This document shows positions 17,706 to 29,031 of a DNA stretch of 64,000 nt, one piece after another. This DNA comes from Bremia lactucae (taxonomy: Eukaryota; Oomycota; Peronosporomycetes; Peronosporales; Peronosporaceae): contig NW_027152030.1 of NCBI RefSeq assembly GCF_004359215.1, forward strand, positions 583,872 to 647,871, given 5' to 3'. The position numbers and the translations under genes were made by a program. Positions within the stretch are counted from its first letter, which is position 1. Each line of letters starts with the position of its first letter. The notes under the pieces are model-generated. The model worked only from the letters and a program-made list of their open reading frames with translations, did not search any database and had not been told where the DNA came from.

Positions 17706-19903
17706 CTAGTCAAATGCTGAGGTTCTCCCCTCTAAACTTTCTTTTTGCAAGCGTTTCACGCTGCTGGTTGGAGCGTCCTCTCGCATTGTGGGAGGAGATT
17801 GATCCAAATCGGACAAATTCATGGAGCTTGGAGATGTATAAAACGATGGCACGCGACCAATTGCTTTTCGTCCGCTCCGACGCTCGTCCTCAAGAGCTTG
17901 TTCTCCACGCAAGTAACGCACTGCCCGCTCTAAAGCGAACTCAACACGACACATCGTCCGGATTCGCGGGATTGCTGGCCAACAAGCCCGTTCACCTGCT
18001 AACAAAATCTCTGGGTAGGACTCTTGGGTCGGATTGGTTAGCACTGTCCGTAGCAATGTCGTGGCACCAATATGATCGGTAGGACAGATCGTTATGTCTC
18101 CTTCGTATTTTTGTGTGATTAGAGGAACGAGCCCGATGTCGAGGAATTTAAAAACGGACGTCTTCAAGCCAAATTCTGCAATATTTTTGATGTAAGCTTT
18201 TAATTGCTTTTTAAAGAAGCGCATGAGGCCGCCGGATTGTCCATTTCCGAATACGGAATGACCCGACACGATCTTGTAATGAATATTGACTTGACTAACG
18301 ATGAACTGATTCACGTTAAACAGCTCCGACAAGCGATCCATCGGTAAATCGCACTCGATGCTGCCATCGCTCCATTTCAGCCCCTCGCGGTAGTATAGTA
18401 CAATATTTCCATTCTCGTCCTTCGCCAACAACTCGACAGGACGATATATGTTTGGAATTGCACACGATGCCAGAGATGCCGACCAAATAATCACATTTGG
18501 GGCGGTAAGATAATTAAGCAATTGAGGATAGTCATCAGCATTCATTGGAGTAACCGTGACATTGACGATTCGACCCGTCCTGTCGTAGGCCTCACGAAAG
18601 GTATAATCACCCATAGCACCTCGTAAACAGTCACGTAGAGTCTTCGTATCAAGCACGTAGCGCTTATTTAAGTACCGGTTTAGTAGGATGAAGGCATTTC
18701 GCAGGAGCTCAAAACCACCGCTTGAAAGCAATGCTTGCGTGGGGGACAAGAATGACGGCCCGTAGTCAGCCACATCTTGCTCCGAGATGTTAAATTTAAG
18801 AAAAGTCATATTGACGTTTGCACCAGTTAAGAACCGAAGTACCTCCTCATCATTGCGAACAGCGAGTGCTCCTGCTAGTATTGACCCAGCCGATGATCCA
18901 GCAATAACATTTGGCATCAAGTTGTTCTCTACCAGAGCCTTGATCACCCCAGCGTGATAAAATCCATGGGCTCCGCCACCAGACAACAGTAATGCAGAAC
19001 GGCCATAAGCATGACGTGTTTCGCTGAAAAACGCCAGCTTGTTATCAATAGACAGCTTGTCGCTATTCCCTTCGATCTTTTCGTTTGCTCGAAGGACGGT
19101 ATTCATCGACTGCACGATCGTGTCCAGATACTCTTCAATTACGTGCTTCGTTCCAACTGCAGACAACGCGTACATTAATAAATTAGTATAATCGTCGAGT
19201 CATTTGGCTTAATTAATATCCCTTTACCGTTGCTGACCGAGTAGAGTTTTGGATTGCCAAGTCCCCAGTGCTTCCTAAGAAGTCCTGCTCGTAACGCAAA
19301 CATGAGTCCCATGATATCATTTTCGGTCTTGAGTTTTTTGTACATCTGGGTTTTATCCATTACTCGCTTATATAGAAAGAACCCCGACGCGGGGTTCTTA
19401 CGCCACTTGTCCTTATTCTCGAGTTTATCGAGCTCTCCGGCAATTGACTGTCGCTCTTGGAACGATTTGGCATGTTTCAGCTGTAGTCTTAGTCTCAATT
19501 TGTGTCGGCCATTAAATGTGAGCCTGAGGCCTGCATTGCCCAATACTTGTTGAGCGATGGACTGCAGCTCATAGATTATGTGCAACATGAAGGTCGCACA
19601 GAGATAGCGCGCAAACACATCGGGTACTAGCAGCAGTCGTAACGTTTTAAGCCAAAGCTCTGCAAGTGTCATGATTAATTCGTGTAAGGAGGCATGCTTC
19701 TCTGCGACTGAATGATACAAGCGATTCTTTACGAGCTTCACGATGCGTCTTACGAGCTCCTCGTACTGCTCCACCCCGCTGGCCACGATCCAAAAGCGCA
19801 CCCACAGCAGTAGCACCGAGTATGCGCGCTTCTGCAGCCGATACAGCAACGTTTGATGCTGCATGGCTTCTATAGACCTGCTCGTGGACAGCTTCGAGCC
19901 CAT
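17706..19903 (-). CDS. Patatin-like phospholipase / triacylglycerol lipase (SDP1/Tgl-type), two exons
   Basis: Exons are 19228-19903 and 17706-19156 (708 residues). A 71-nt intron (19157-19227) has donor GTAAAG, a TACTAAT branch-point match and acceptor CTGCAG. Joining gives LYSVSNVGTKHVIEEY, which matches the junction of the lipase N-terminal (DUF3336-like) and patatin domains. The patatin domain shows an oxyanion-hole GGG (about 285-287), nucleophile elbow GSSAG with Ser about 314, and catalytic Asp in WSDGSIE (about 490). Related proteins release fatty acids from triacylglycerol at lipid droplets. The N-terminus MGSKLS fits an N-myristoylation signal. The start is the first ATG in frame after an upstream stop. 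The C-terminal 60 residues are Ser/Arg-rich. Confidence 0.92.
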
Positions 19904-20052
19904 TGACGTCCAGTGCAAGAAGATAAGGTTTGACAAAAGAGACGCGCTTTTCCTTGCACTCTCGTTTCATAGTGAAATCAAGTTTATTAGAAGCTTCAAC
20001 ATCTTGCTAAAGATAGAACACATCTAAACTTTTGCTTCCTTTCGACAATGAC

Positions 20053-21956
20053 CTAGCAGTTGATGCCCGTCGCATGGCTCGGGATATATTTCTCAGCCTT
20101 CAGCACTTCATTCGCTATCTCGCGCAGCTGCTCGTCGTGCTTGCCGGCCGTCTTGATGTCACGCAAGAGGGACTGGATCTTGCGAGACGTCAGGACGCAG
20201 TACAGTGCCGTGAGTTTCTTTTCATGTTCGGCAGACTTGACGCCAGCGTTTAACGAAGCTGTGGCGCGAGAGATCGTGGCGGTCATTGCAAATAGTGCAA
20301 TGGCTGAGTCGGCAATTCGCTCTAGCTGCATCTGCTCATGCACGACCTTCTTCCCGTGTTTGCGCAATAGGCCTTCAACGGCATCTCCAAACTCGACTGT
20401 ACGCTTCTGCAGCAGCTCAGCTGAAGGTCGTAGACTCGAGTGCACACCATCGAGAGGAGTAGGCGAATAGGTGCGCTGAAGACGATCCGAAATCTCCCTG
20501 GCTGCCCCCGACAGGTCAGACAGCGGGTTCTGCAGCAGCTTGCCAACAGCCGACAGACGTTCACCAGCAGTCTGAATACAAAAGTAGCAACAATGTGAGC
20601 CAACACATCAGTACAGCAAAGCAAAACAGAATCTCTTCCCACCCGAATTCCGCTCAGAGCAATCAGCATCCGAAGAATTTCATTTGTGCCCTCAAAGATG
20701 GACAAAATGCGGCAGTCGCGCATGAGGCGCTCGAACGGCCATTCTTTCATAAAACCTGTGCCCCCCATGACCTGGATACACTCGTTGATGCCTGTGAATG
20801 CCACTTCCGATCCGTACACCTTGCACATGGCCGCCTCTATTTCGCAAGAAGGGTCGCCACGATCAATCATTCCGGTGGTCATGAACGCCATGGACTCAAT
20901 AGCATACGCTTCTAACGTCATCACACCAAACTTTTTCTGAATTAGTCCAAAGTTCGCCAGTGGCGCTCCAAATTGTTTGCGTGAGTTGGCATGCTCCGCT
21001 GCTACACCAAGTACACGACGGAGCGACGATCCAGCGCACGCACCAAGTCCAAAGCGACCATTGTTTAAGATATTCATCGCCACCTTGAAACCTTCGCCAA
21101 CGCCAGCAGCACCTCCAGTCTTCATGTCAGGGCCACCACCAAGCACGTTTTCAATAGGCACCTTGCAATTGTCGAAAAACACTTGACACGTGTTGGAGCC
21201 ACGAATCCCGAGCTTATCCTCTGGTGGGCCACTAGTTACACCTCCAAATGATCGCTCGACAATGAAAGCCGTGACCTTGTCCTTGCCATCCACATCCGTC
21301 TGTGCAAAAACTGTCATGACTTCGGCCCATCCGCCATTACTAATCCAGATCTTGCTTCCATTAAGAATAAAATGTTTTCTATCTTGCGACAATGTAGCGC
21401 GAGTCTTGATTGAACCAGCGTCGGAGCCGCTGGAAGGCTCCGTGAGAGCAAAGGCTGCAATGTGTTCACCAGTCGCCAGCTTTGGAAGGTACTTGGCCTT
21501 CTGCGTCTCGTTGCCGTTAAGCAAAATTCCTTTCAATCCTATAGACTGATGCGCCATGACAGTCACAGCAAGGCTTCCATCTGTAATCTCCTCGCACACA
21601 CGTGCGTAGCCCGTGTTCGACAATCCGAGACCTTCAAGTTCCTCAGGGATTTGCAAGCCGAAAAGCCCAAGCTCCTTCATGTCGTTGAGCACTTTTGGTG
21701 GAATTTCCTTCGTCTCGTCGATAGCACGAGAGTCTACCGTACTAAAGAATTTGTTCACCGGTTCTACGAGCATCTGTAACGTCTCCGTCTCGCTTTCTGA
21801 CAGCTTTGGGTAAGGGAAAGCGCGCGCCGTGTTCGTAACGCCCAGGAATAGCCCACGGGTGTAAGATACGTCAGCTGCAGCTTCAGCAGCGGTCTGCAGC
21901 AAGCGAAGACCGTGCTGCACGAAAAGGCGCCGACTCGGACGGAGTAATGATTGCAT
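20053..21956 (-). CDS. Very-long-chain-type acyl-CoA dehydrogenase (ACADVL/ACAD9-like), mitochondrial, two exons
   Basis: Exons are 20643-21956 and 20053-20571 (610 residues). The 71-nt intron runs from donor GTGGGA to acceptor TTCAG. The first about 35 residues are Arg/Leu/Ala-rich without acids at the start ([16 protein letters not shown]), a typical mitochondrial presequence. Core motifs are [20 protein letters not shown], a [15 protein letters not shown] segment, [18 protein letters not shown], and [10 protein letters not shown] carrying the catalytic Glu (422). Exon 2 supplies the extra C-terminal domain that marks the VLCAD/ACAD9 branch, absent in short- and medium-chain enzymes. The enzyme does the first, FAD-dependent step of beta-oxidation. 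A GTG-initiated extension to 22088 is open but lacks an ATG. Confidence 0.93.
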
Positions 21957-22137
21957 GCTTGTTTGCTTCAGTTCGAACAAATTTACTTCAACTGTTTGAG
22001 TTGATTTCACAATGTGAGGAGACGGCTTTTCACAGACCTCAAATATATGGATATTTTGGTATTTAGTATCTTCTAAATTTAGGCTCACGCTTAATTTACT
22101 TTCTGCTTTTGAATTGTTGCAGGGCTTGTAAACGCTC

Positions 22138-22345
22138 TTAGACGTTCATAAGATGACCCTCTAATGAACGAGAGACAGGCATCGTCACGGCTTGATGCTG
22201 CCAGTTTATACATAGCTCATGCTTTTTGAGCCATGGCAATCGAAGGATGACATCAAATTTGTCATCCAAATCTAGCACGAAAAAATTATCATCGAACTGT
22301 TCAAGAACGAGTACCTGACAGATTAGGACGACCAAAGGCACGTCA
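22138..22345 (-). pseudogene. Gypsy protease fragment
   Basis: 67 codons carry the end of a retropepsin domain (FFVLDLDDKFDVIL, then LPWLKKHELCINW), close to 23690-23770 and 41570-41650 but on the opposite strand. Isolated fragment at the edge of the gene island. Confidence 0.7.
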
Positions 22346-22351
22346 AAACGA

Positions 22352-22500
22352 GTGATCTTTAAAATAATTCCTAATAGAATGGACGGGCCTTCGAATAAGG
22401 TGTTCTATGCCGTCAAAGACGAAATTGCGGAGGCATCCTCAGTTGAGGTGCTCCGGCAAATCTTTAAATCTGCCGAGGAGATAATTGAAAATAAAGTGAG
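22352..22500 (+). pseudogene. Family B PR-RT linker fragment
   Basis: GPSNKVFYAVKDEIAEASSVEVLRQIF matches, in pieces, the minus-strand linker of family B copies at about 52280-52390, 54470-54600 and 57840-57950, here on the plus strand. About 140 bp only. Confidence 0.7.
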
Positions 22501-22718
22501 ATGCTCAGATTCTGATAGAAACATCAGCACATCTGGCAACTAAGTGTTTCATAAATATTATTTCCAGGTATTTTTTTTAACGACAACTCGATATTTTTAT
22601 TACCAGATAGAATTCCTCCTATGTGAGGACAAATGTGTATTTATTATAAAAATTAATTTCTTATTAGTTTAAATAGGAGAATATATTCTAAGCTTTTTAA
22701 TCTTTCCAAGTGACTTAG
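22501..22718. other. AT-rich spacer, nothing recognised
   Basis: About 220 bp of AT-rich sequence between retroelement fragments, without frames or repeats that I can assign. Confidence 0.4.
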
Positions 22719-22726
22719 GCCTTTAG

Positions 22727-23340
22727 TTGCGCGACCCATATGTCTTTGGGTCGCTAGAGGCTATTAAAGCCCGACTCAAACAGACGTTTGAACCGCCTAG
22801 GGCTGAGCTTAGAGCTCGGTCAGAGCTTGTGAAACTCAAGCAAGGCAAGCGCGATGTTTACGCTTATGCCCAGCACATACGACTCTTGGCGAGTTGTATC
22901 ACAAACAACCCAGTTCATGTACACACGTTGATTACGGTGTTCATAAAAGGTCTTACGGATGGTCCCGTAAAGACCCACCTGCTCCGCTTGGAACTGGATA
23001 CGCTTGAGAAGCAATATCCGTTGCGGAACAGGAGGACCTTAGCTTGAGACAGGCTCAAGCTAGTTCGCCTCCAAGACGACACGAACTGGGAGGTCCAGAA
23101 CCTATGGACCTATCTTATGTCGAAAGCGAGAAACCTCGCTTTTTCGAACAACAAGCGATTGCAGAAATGCAATCGCTGTCAAAAGTTAGGATACTATGCT
23201 CATGAGTGTAGTGCCCCACACCCAGTACCGAGAGGTACTGAACGCTATTATAGACCGAATGTCAAAAGGGCAACGGTCGCGGGTCCAAACGTTATTGCGA
23301 AATCGCAACAGCGAGTCGGACCGCCAAAAAAACGGACGGG
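22727..23340 (+). pseudogene. gag of A2, 5' truncated
   Basis: Begins at the RDPYVFGSLEAIKARL segment of the gag domain, with a frameshift near 23025. The zinc knuckle at about 23168-23215 reads CNRCQKLGYYAHEC, with Tyr where the canonical His ligand should be. Pseudogene. Confidence 0.75.
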
Positions 23341-23468
23341 CTCAGTAGGGGTGCAATGCTTACTGATCCAGCAACCTCAAGATAATTTACGAATCTCTTG
23401 GCCAAAGTTGCTCCAGAAACACAATCATTATGTGTCTCTGCACCTGTTGATAAGTTATCCTTATTACC

Positions 23469-23800
23469 TTGAAATTAAAAGTGACAAATTATTTGTTCCT
23501 TAGAGGCCTAGTGGACAATGGAGCGTCGAATAACTTTATTCGTCGCCAGTCGCTAGAGGATCGTAGGCCAAGATATGCTGAGTGCAACATCCCTCCAACG
23601 AGGATGACGGTGCGTCTAGCGACAGGTGCATCGATAACAGTAATGAAACGCGTAGTGAAATTTCACTACACGTTAAGAGATTTACAGCATGATGATGATT
23701 TCATCGTACTGAATTTGGATGACAAATTTTATGTCATCCTAGGTTTACCTTGGCTCAGATATACGAGTCAAGGATCAGCTGGCAGCATCGATCCGTGACG
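23469..23800 (+). pseudogene. Protease (retropepsin) of A2
   Basis: 109 codons. The active-site region reads VDNGASNNFIRRQSL (Asp-x-Gly-Ala), followed by a glycine-loop-like LDDKFYVILGLPWL segment. The Asn after the catalytic Asp replaces the usual Ser/Thr/Cys (A3 has Cys). The frame stops at a TGA after SIDP, a stop shared with A3. Confidence 0.75.
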
Positions 23801-23861
23801 ATGCCTGCCACTTGTTCATCAGATGGCCATCTGATGAACGTCTTGAAGCGTCCATAAGCGT

Positions 23862-25520
23862 ATGGATGTACTACGAATGAGTGCGATGGCCTCACTTGTG
23901 GTACGGTCGTTAGTACAACAAGATCACAGTGTGATTGCTAATCACACTGTGGAGTCAGCTGCCGGCGGCTGTGCGAATGCACAGGCAGCGCCGAAGGTCC
24001 ACCACTCGAAGAAATCGAGTAAATTGAGACATGAATGTACGCCTAGCGGGCGACATTCAAGAAAGATACCGGTTATCCAAATTGGACAACACGATGATCC
24101 TAGGTCGAGTGAAGAGTCGACCGTGGAGGACCCGAGTGTGATAGCGCAATCACACTCGGAAGACGTTAAGGGAAGAGGTCCCCACGTACGTGAGGAGGAA
24201 TCTCCTCAAATACTTAATGCGGAAGTGAATAGACTTCAGCATCCCGAGGGATTAATCCCTCGGCAGCCTGGGGATAAATTCCAGGAAGAAACCGAGACAT
24301 TGAATGTCTTGGTTAATGACGGATCAAGAGTAGGCGCTTATACTCTTGATATGTATGCGTCTCCAAAGTTAACTTTGGAGATGACTCAATTACCAATTCT
24401 AGAACCCAAGCGGTCCTTGCGAGATCTGCATGGTGGTAAAATCAAGCAGATCTGCGTACTCGTCACAGAGGACGCTTACGTAACCGACATTCGGTCAGCG
24501 GTAATTTTTGCAGAAAACGAACGGGTTCTCAGCAGCTCATCGATGGACGAAAGTGTCCTCGATGTGAAGACTTGGATTGAGAGATGTATAACTCAATCCT
24601 GGGAGTCACTTAAGACAAATTCTTCATACAAGGATTTGATTGAATTCTGTGATGAATTCCCAGAAACAGTTCCATGCGAGTTGCCTAAGGATAAAGGCAC
24701 TCGACATGAGATCAAGCTCAATCCGGGCTCGAAATACTGTGTCATGAAGCAGTGGCCACTGCCTCGTGAACAAGTATTTGCGATCGATAAATTCTTTATC
24801 GATCGATTAAAACCTCCCCACATCGCTCTCCGACCTTCTGTGTGCAAAAGGCCACAGGAGGGTGGCGGATAGTGCATGGATTTAAAAGACTGTATGCTGC
24901 AACGGTACCGGCTCAAAGGCCGATACCTAGAAAAGACGTAATTATATATGGTATGTCTAAGAGTACCATATTTTCGTCGATGGGTCTGATAAATGGATTT
25001 TATCAAATCCTTCTGCGTGAACGGGACATCCCGTACACAGCAGTGAGCACACCCAGTGGGATGCTCTGGGAATGGCTAGTGATGCCTAAGGGGATTAGTA
25101 ACGCCCCTGCAACATTCAACATATGTGTAACAAATCTGTTGAGACCGGTGCGAGAATTCGCACCGAGTTATTTTGACGATGTATTCGCCAATTATCGGGC
25201 CCACGGACAGAAAGACGGACGTGCATAAAGCTCAAGTTCGTCAGATTCTTTCACTTATGCAAATGCATAAGTTGAACGCCAATCTCAAGAATTGTATATT
25301 TGCTGCAAGCGAAATACCACTTCTGGGTTGCATCGTCGGTAAACGCGGCGTGCGCACTGATCCCGGCAAGATCGAGGCAATTACCGACTGGCCAATTTTA
25401 GTCGATGTCAAGGGACTTAAAAATTTCCTTTGGCTAGCGGCATATTTGCACAAGAACTCACGCAATAATGCCAAGATGACAGTTCATTTATCTCGTCTCT
25501 TGACAAAAGACGAAAAATGA
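23862..25520 (+). pseudogene. PR-RT linker and reverse transcriptase of A2, in three broken frames
   Basis: 23862-24872 holds a long Ser/Glu-rich linker and the RT entry (HEIKLNPGSKYCVMKQWPLP). 24842-25228 holds RT fingers and palm (WRIVHGFKRL, PIPRKDV, MPKGISNAPATF) and the catalytic YFDDVF. 25173-25520 holds the RT end (GKRGVRTDPGKIEAI). Each piece ends in a stop or frameshift. The same breaks occur in A3 at 41744-43402. Confidence 0.85.
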
Positions 25521-26050
25521 CTATGGAACGCTGATTGTCAGCGTTCGGTTGAAGGTATCAAGCAAAGCTTGATGCAATCGCCCATTTTGGTGATTACAGG
25601 TCAAGACAGACCACTCCATGTTGACTATGACGCCAGCGATTTTGCAATCGGCTGTGCGTTAATGCAATACGATACAGACGGCGCGGAGCGTGTCGTCTTT
25701 ACCAATCGCGTCAGCTGCAACCAGCTGAACGCAATTACCCAGTGCTGACAAGGAACTCCTTGCCATGAAATATGTAGATAGACCGCTCATCGTATATACA
25801 AACCATGCGTCACTACACACGGCCGTAAATAGCCCACACCTCTCACAAAGAATGGCGAGGCGGCTATCCTTCTTCGCGGAGCATAATTTTTCCGTGGAAT
25901 ATAAACCAGGACAACGTCGTTGCTAATGAATTATCACGCCGACCCGATTTCAAGCCGGCTGCGCATTTCAGCAGTGAAAATAATGTTAATGTTGCAACAC
26001 TCATTTCGAGTGTTCCGTCATTAACCTTGTTTAATGACATAAAGAAAGCC
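25521..26050 (+). pseudogene. RNase H of A2
   Basis: Reads LHVDYDASDFAIGCALMQ (first catalytic Asp region of the gypsy RNase H), later THGR..SPHL-like and YKPG motifs, with multiple stops. Continues into the spacer before integrase. Confidence 0.7.
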
Positions 26051-26129
26051 TATGCAGAAGATAAGGCCCTTTCGCGTTTATTAAAGATCAACTGATGAAT
26101 CCATCCGATTAATATTTTAAAATTTTATG

Positions 26130-27250
26130 GACTTTAAATCGAACGTCAACCGATTGATACATGTCACTTAACGGCTTATTGTATTATACAGCCGTTGCCG
26201 GCGACACCCCACGTGTTGTTGTCGCAACTCACAATGATTTGCGCTTGCGCATCATGTTTAAGTGTCACGATGCACCAACAAGTGGGCATCGTGGACGTGA
26301 GAAAACGTTTCTCACAGTAAGCCGCGACTGTTACTGGCCCCGCCAGTATCAGTTCGTGCGCAAGTACATTCGTGCTTGAGAGGTATGTCAACGGGTGAAG
26401 CCTAGTCCTGCATCCCGTGCACCTCTCCAACCTCTACCATTTCCGGCAGAGTGTTGGCAGTCCGTATCTGTGGACTTCGTCTTCGGATTTCCCGAAAACG
26501 ACCACAAAAATAATGGAATCCTTGTTTTTGTAGACAGATTCAGCAAGATGGTGCACCTTGCTGCGGTACCAGAGTCGATTACGGCTCCGGGTTGTGCCCG
26601 TGTCTTTATCGACACGGTATTCAAATTCCACGGTTTACTCCGTGAACTGGTCTCGGATAGAGATCCACCGTTATCGGCGGAGTTTGGCAATCCGTATTCT
26701 GATCTCTCGGAACACGGCTGACTATGTCAACATCCGATCACCCAGAAACGGATAATCAAACAGCGTCCTCGAAGAGATACTTCGAGGTTACGTCCAATCG
26801 TATCCGAATTGGAGCGAGTTTTTACCGATGGTCGAATTCGCCATCAATAATTCGGTGCATGCGTCTACAACGCATACACCGTTCTTTGTGAATGGCTTAC
26901 GCCATCCTCGCATACCGACCCAATTAGAGGGATCCTCTAGTCTAAGGGGGGGGGACTCGCAGGAGCAAAACCAATTCTGGCTCATGCTCAACACGCGTCG
27001 AAAATAACAACGACGCGAGTGATGTCAATGTCGAAGAAAACGACATCGAAAATGAGATTGATCTCATGGCAGTACGCACTAAGCGTACTGAAAAAGACAA
27101 AACAAATGAGTTAGCGGAAGAGTTTCTGCTAACTCGAGAATCAATTATCCGTTTCGTTCAGGATTCTATTGCTAACGCAGTGGACCGACAGAAATGGAAT
27201 GCAGACAAACATGGAAGAGCAAATGTTAATTCATTCAAATTAATGATCTA
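26130..27250 (+). pseudogene. Integrase of A2
   Basis: The His2-Cys2 domain at 26161-26430 has a TGA just before the Cys pair. The catalytic core at 26440-26960 has Asp in SVDFVFGFP, Asp in SDRDPP and a tail FAINNSVHAST. A deletion near 26755 removes the TERVNR segment with the catalytic Glu. Not functional. Confidence 0.8.
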
Positions 27251-28100
27251 GTGCTACTCTCTACGGTAAACTTACCTAAACGATTAGTCACTAATGTGGG
27301 TAGCATTAAACTACTACCCAAGTTCATTGGGCCTTTCCGTGTACTGCATCGAAGAGGCAATGCGTACACAATAGAATTGCGACGTAGGATGCGAACGCAT
27401 CCTACGTTTTACGTTGGTCGGCTCCGGCCGTACCATCAGTACGCGGCTTCTTCCGAGGACGGATTTGACCACTCTTTACAAGAATACCCAAAAGATTATT
27501 GTGATCGCGAACCAGATTTTCATGTTGAACCTGAAGTTTCTCAGGCCGGTTTCGAAGATCCTCGAAGCTACGATGAGCTGACGACAGCTCATCGCGGACA
27601 GCATGATACTTCCGCTCGTACTCCAACAAGGAGTACGCACTCTTCGAACGGTCTTCCAACCGCTCGATATGGTGAGCCTGCACCGTCTGCTCCAACGAGC
27701 GACGCTTACCGCGCTCGTGGTCAAGTCCCTCCTCCAAATCATGGAGGAAGCGATCGAGTTTGTCGACCATCGACACTAGATCCGACACATGGGTCGGATT
27801 TAATTTTCACTCCTCCGCCACAACCATTGGTGAATTTCCAAGGCTGTCAACGTTTCCTTGTGGAACGTATACTCCGTGATGTGAAGGGGTAGCGAACAAG
27901 TTATCTTGTTCGCTGGTGCGGTTTACAACCTTCACATGACAGCAGGGAGCCTCGTTCCCAGCTGGTTGTTGACGTTGAGAGCCTCGTCCGTCAGTATGAC
28001 GAGACCCATCCAATGGATCATAAGGTCTATCAGAAAACACGCGCCTCTGGCGCCTGTAAATCGATGGCAAAACGTCAATCTCATCGCGCATCTCGATAGA
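27251..28100 (+). pseudogene. Integrase C-terminus, linker and chromodomain of A2
   Basis: 213 codons open from 27251: KLLPKFIGPFRVLHRRGN, GRLRPYHQYA, a Pro/Ser-rich linker, then the chromodomain start QRFLVERILRDVKG before a stop at 27890. The chromodomain remainder (SWEP-like and acidic helix) continues to about 28010 in another frame, and the pol stop falls at about 28098. Confidence 0.8.
27402..27788 (-). other. Antisense coiled-coil frame over the A2 linker
   Basis: 128 codons open opposite to the linker, with DRFLHDLEEGLDHERGKRR and later heptad-like Glu/Arg/Leu blocks, as at 5767-6351 and 45361-45765. It may be only a compositional shadow of the Ser/Pro-rich sense linker. Confidence 0.3.
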
Positions 28101-28117
28101 GATGCGAGCCCTTCCCC

Positions 28118-28393
28118 TGGATCACTGGTGACCCGGCGAGGACGCCGGAGGAGATCGCTGCCCGCGACGCTCTTCATGAGCATTACCTTACGCCGAAGGT
28201 AATGACGCGAAGCCAGTATCTGACGCGTTTACGTGATCAAGCTTGTGGGGCTTCGGTGACCTGCATGAGAAAGATTCTGATCGTTTTGTTTCCAAACGAA
28301 ACAAGGAGTGAAAACGAAGTCTCATTTGAGAACTGGGTTCACCGGGCCCGCAAACTCCGTAATATCTGGAATATCAGAGAGTCTGCGGATTAA
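28118..28393 (+). pseudogene. Unrecognised ORF fragment
   Basis: An open frame reads GDPARTPEEIAARDALHEHY, then TRSQYLTRLRDQ and SFENWVHRARKLRNIW before a TAA at 28391-28393. It starts at the truncation point of A2, so its 5' end is lost. It lies beyond the chromodomain of the minus-strand family C element, antisense to it, the same relative place as the antisense frames of families A and B. No family recognised. Confidence 0.4.
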
Positions 28394-28579
28394 GGTGAAG
28401 CTTCGCTTCGACTTCGCTAAGCTTTAGGCCAAAGGCCAGTTACGTTCAGCATTTATGCCACAAAACGAAGTAAGGCTAGCCGATATTTCAGTGCTACGGT
28501 TGACCGTACAACCAAGGATCGAAGCCGCACTGAGGCTTTAGATCCACCTAATCCCACGTTTAGTAGTGGGAAGCGACGT
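28394..28579. other. Presumed 3' non-coding part of family C element
   Basis: About 190 bp with no convincing frame on either strand. It lies between the ORF fragment and the chromodomain remnant of the minus-strand element. Confidence 0.4.
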
Positions 28580-28800
28580 TTGACGCGAGTTGACCCTCAG
28601 CTTGGAGCTCAAAAATGTCAACGTTGTACGGGCAATCTTGCCGAAGAGGTACCTCGAACTCCCAAGAGTTTTTGGAAGAGGGTTACCCTAGCCACTTCAC
28701 CAGATACTAGTATTGACCCTCACGACGACGTCGCTTTAAAAGTTTCTCCACATGAAACTGAAGGTTTCCCCGCGCATCAAGCGGTGCGGGAGGGGGCCGA
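28580..28800 (-). pseudogene. Chromodomain remnant of family C element
   Basis: On the minus strand the frame reads FHVEKLLKRRRREGQ, then YLVKWLG, a stop in place of Tyr, PSSKNSWEFE, which is a chromodomain core with stops. It explains the plus-strand frame 28580-28927 as a shadow. Confidence 0.6.
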
Positions 28801-29031
28801 AATTTCGGCGGAAGCATTTGATGCTCAACGACACGAGGTGCAACTTCTTCGTGAGGTCCTTGCTCGGGTTGGGAGCTCTTTTGAGGCGGTTCGGGCGTCT
28901 TTCGCCGAAATCGCTTTTACCACGTAAAGAGGGCCAGTTGGATATCCTGGTGAGGATGCAACAATCTGCGGCACGACCGCCTGTCTCGGCGCAAGCGCCT
29001 TCAAGTCCAAGTGGGAAGGGTCCCGATATGG

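Larger units (their letters stand above)
22719..28118 (+). mobile_element. Family A gypsy element copy A2 (no LTRs)
   Basis: Carries gag to chromodomain in the same order as A3 but starts inside gag and ends just after the pol stop, so both LTRs and the 3' antisense region are gone. From about 23588 to 26448 it is nearly identical to A3 (41470-44330), while sequence on either side is clearly diverged. Confidence 0.85.

Noticed and set aside
28580..28927. Plus-strand 115-codon frame with a helical end
   Set aside because: Explained as the reverse of the family C chromodomain and linker on the minus strand.
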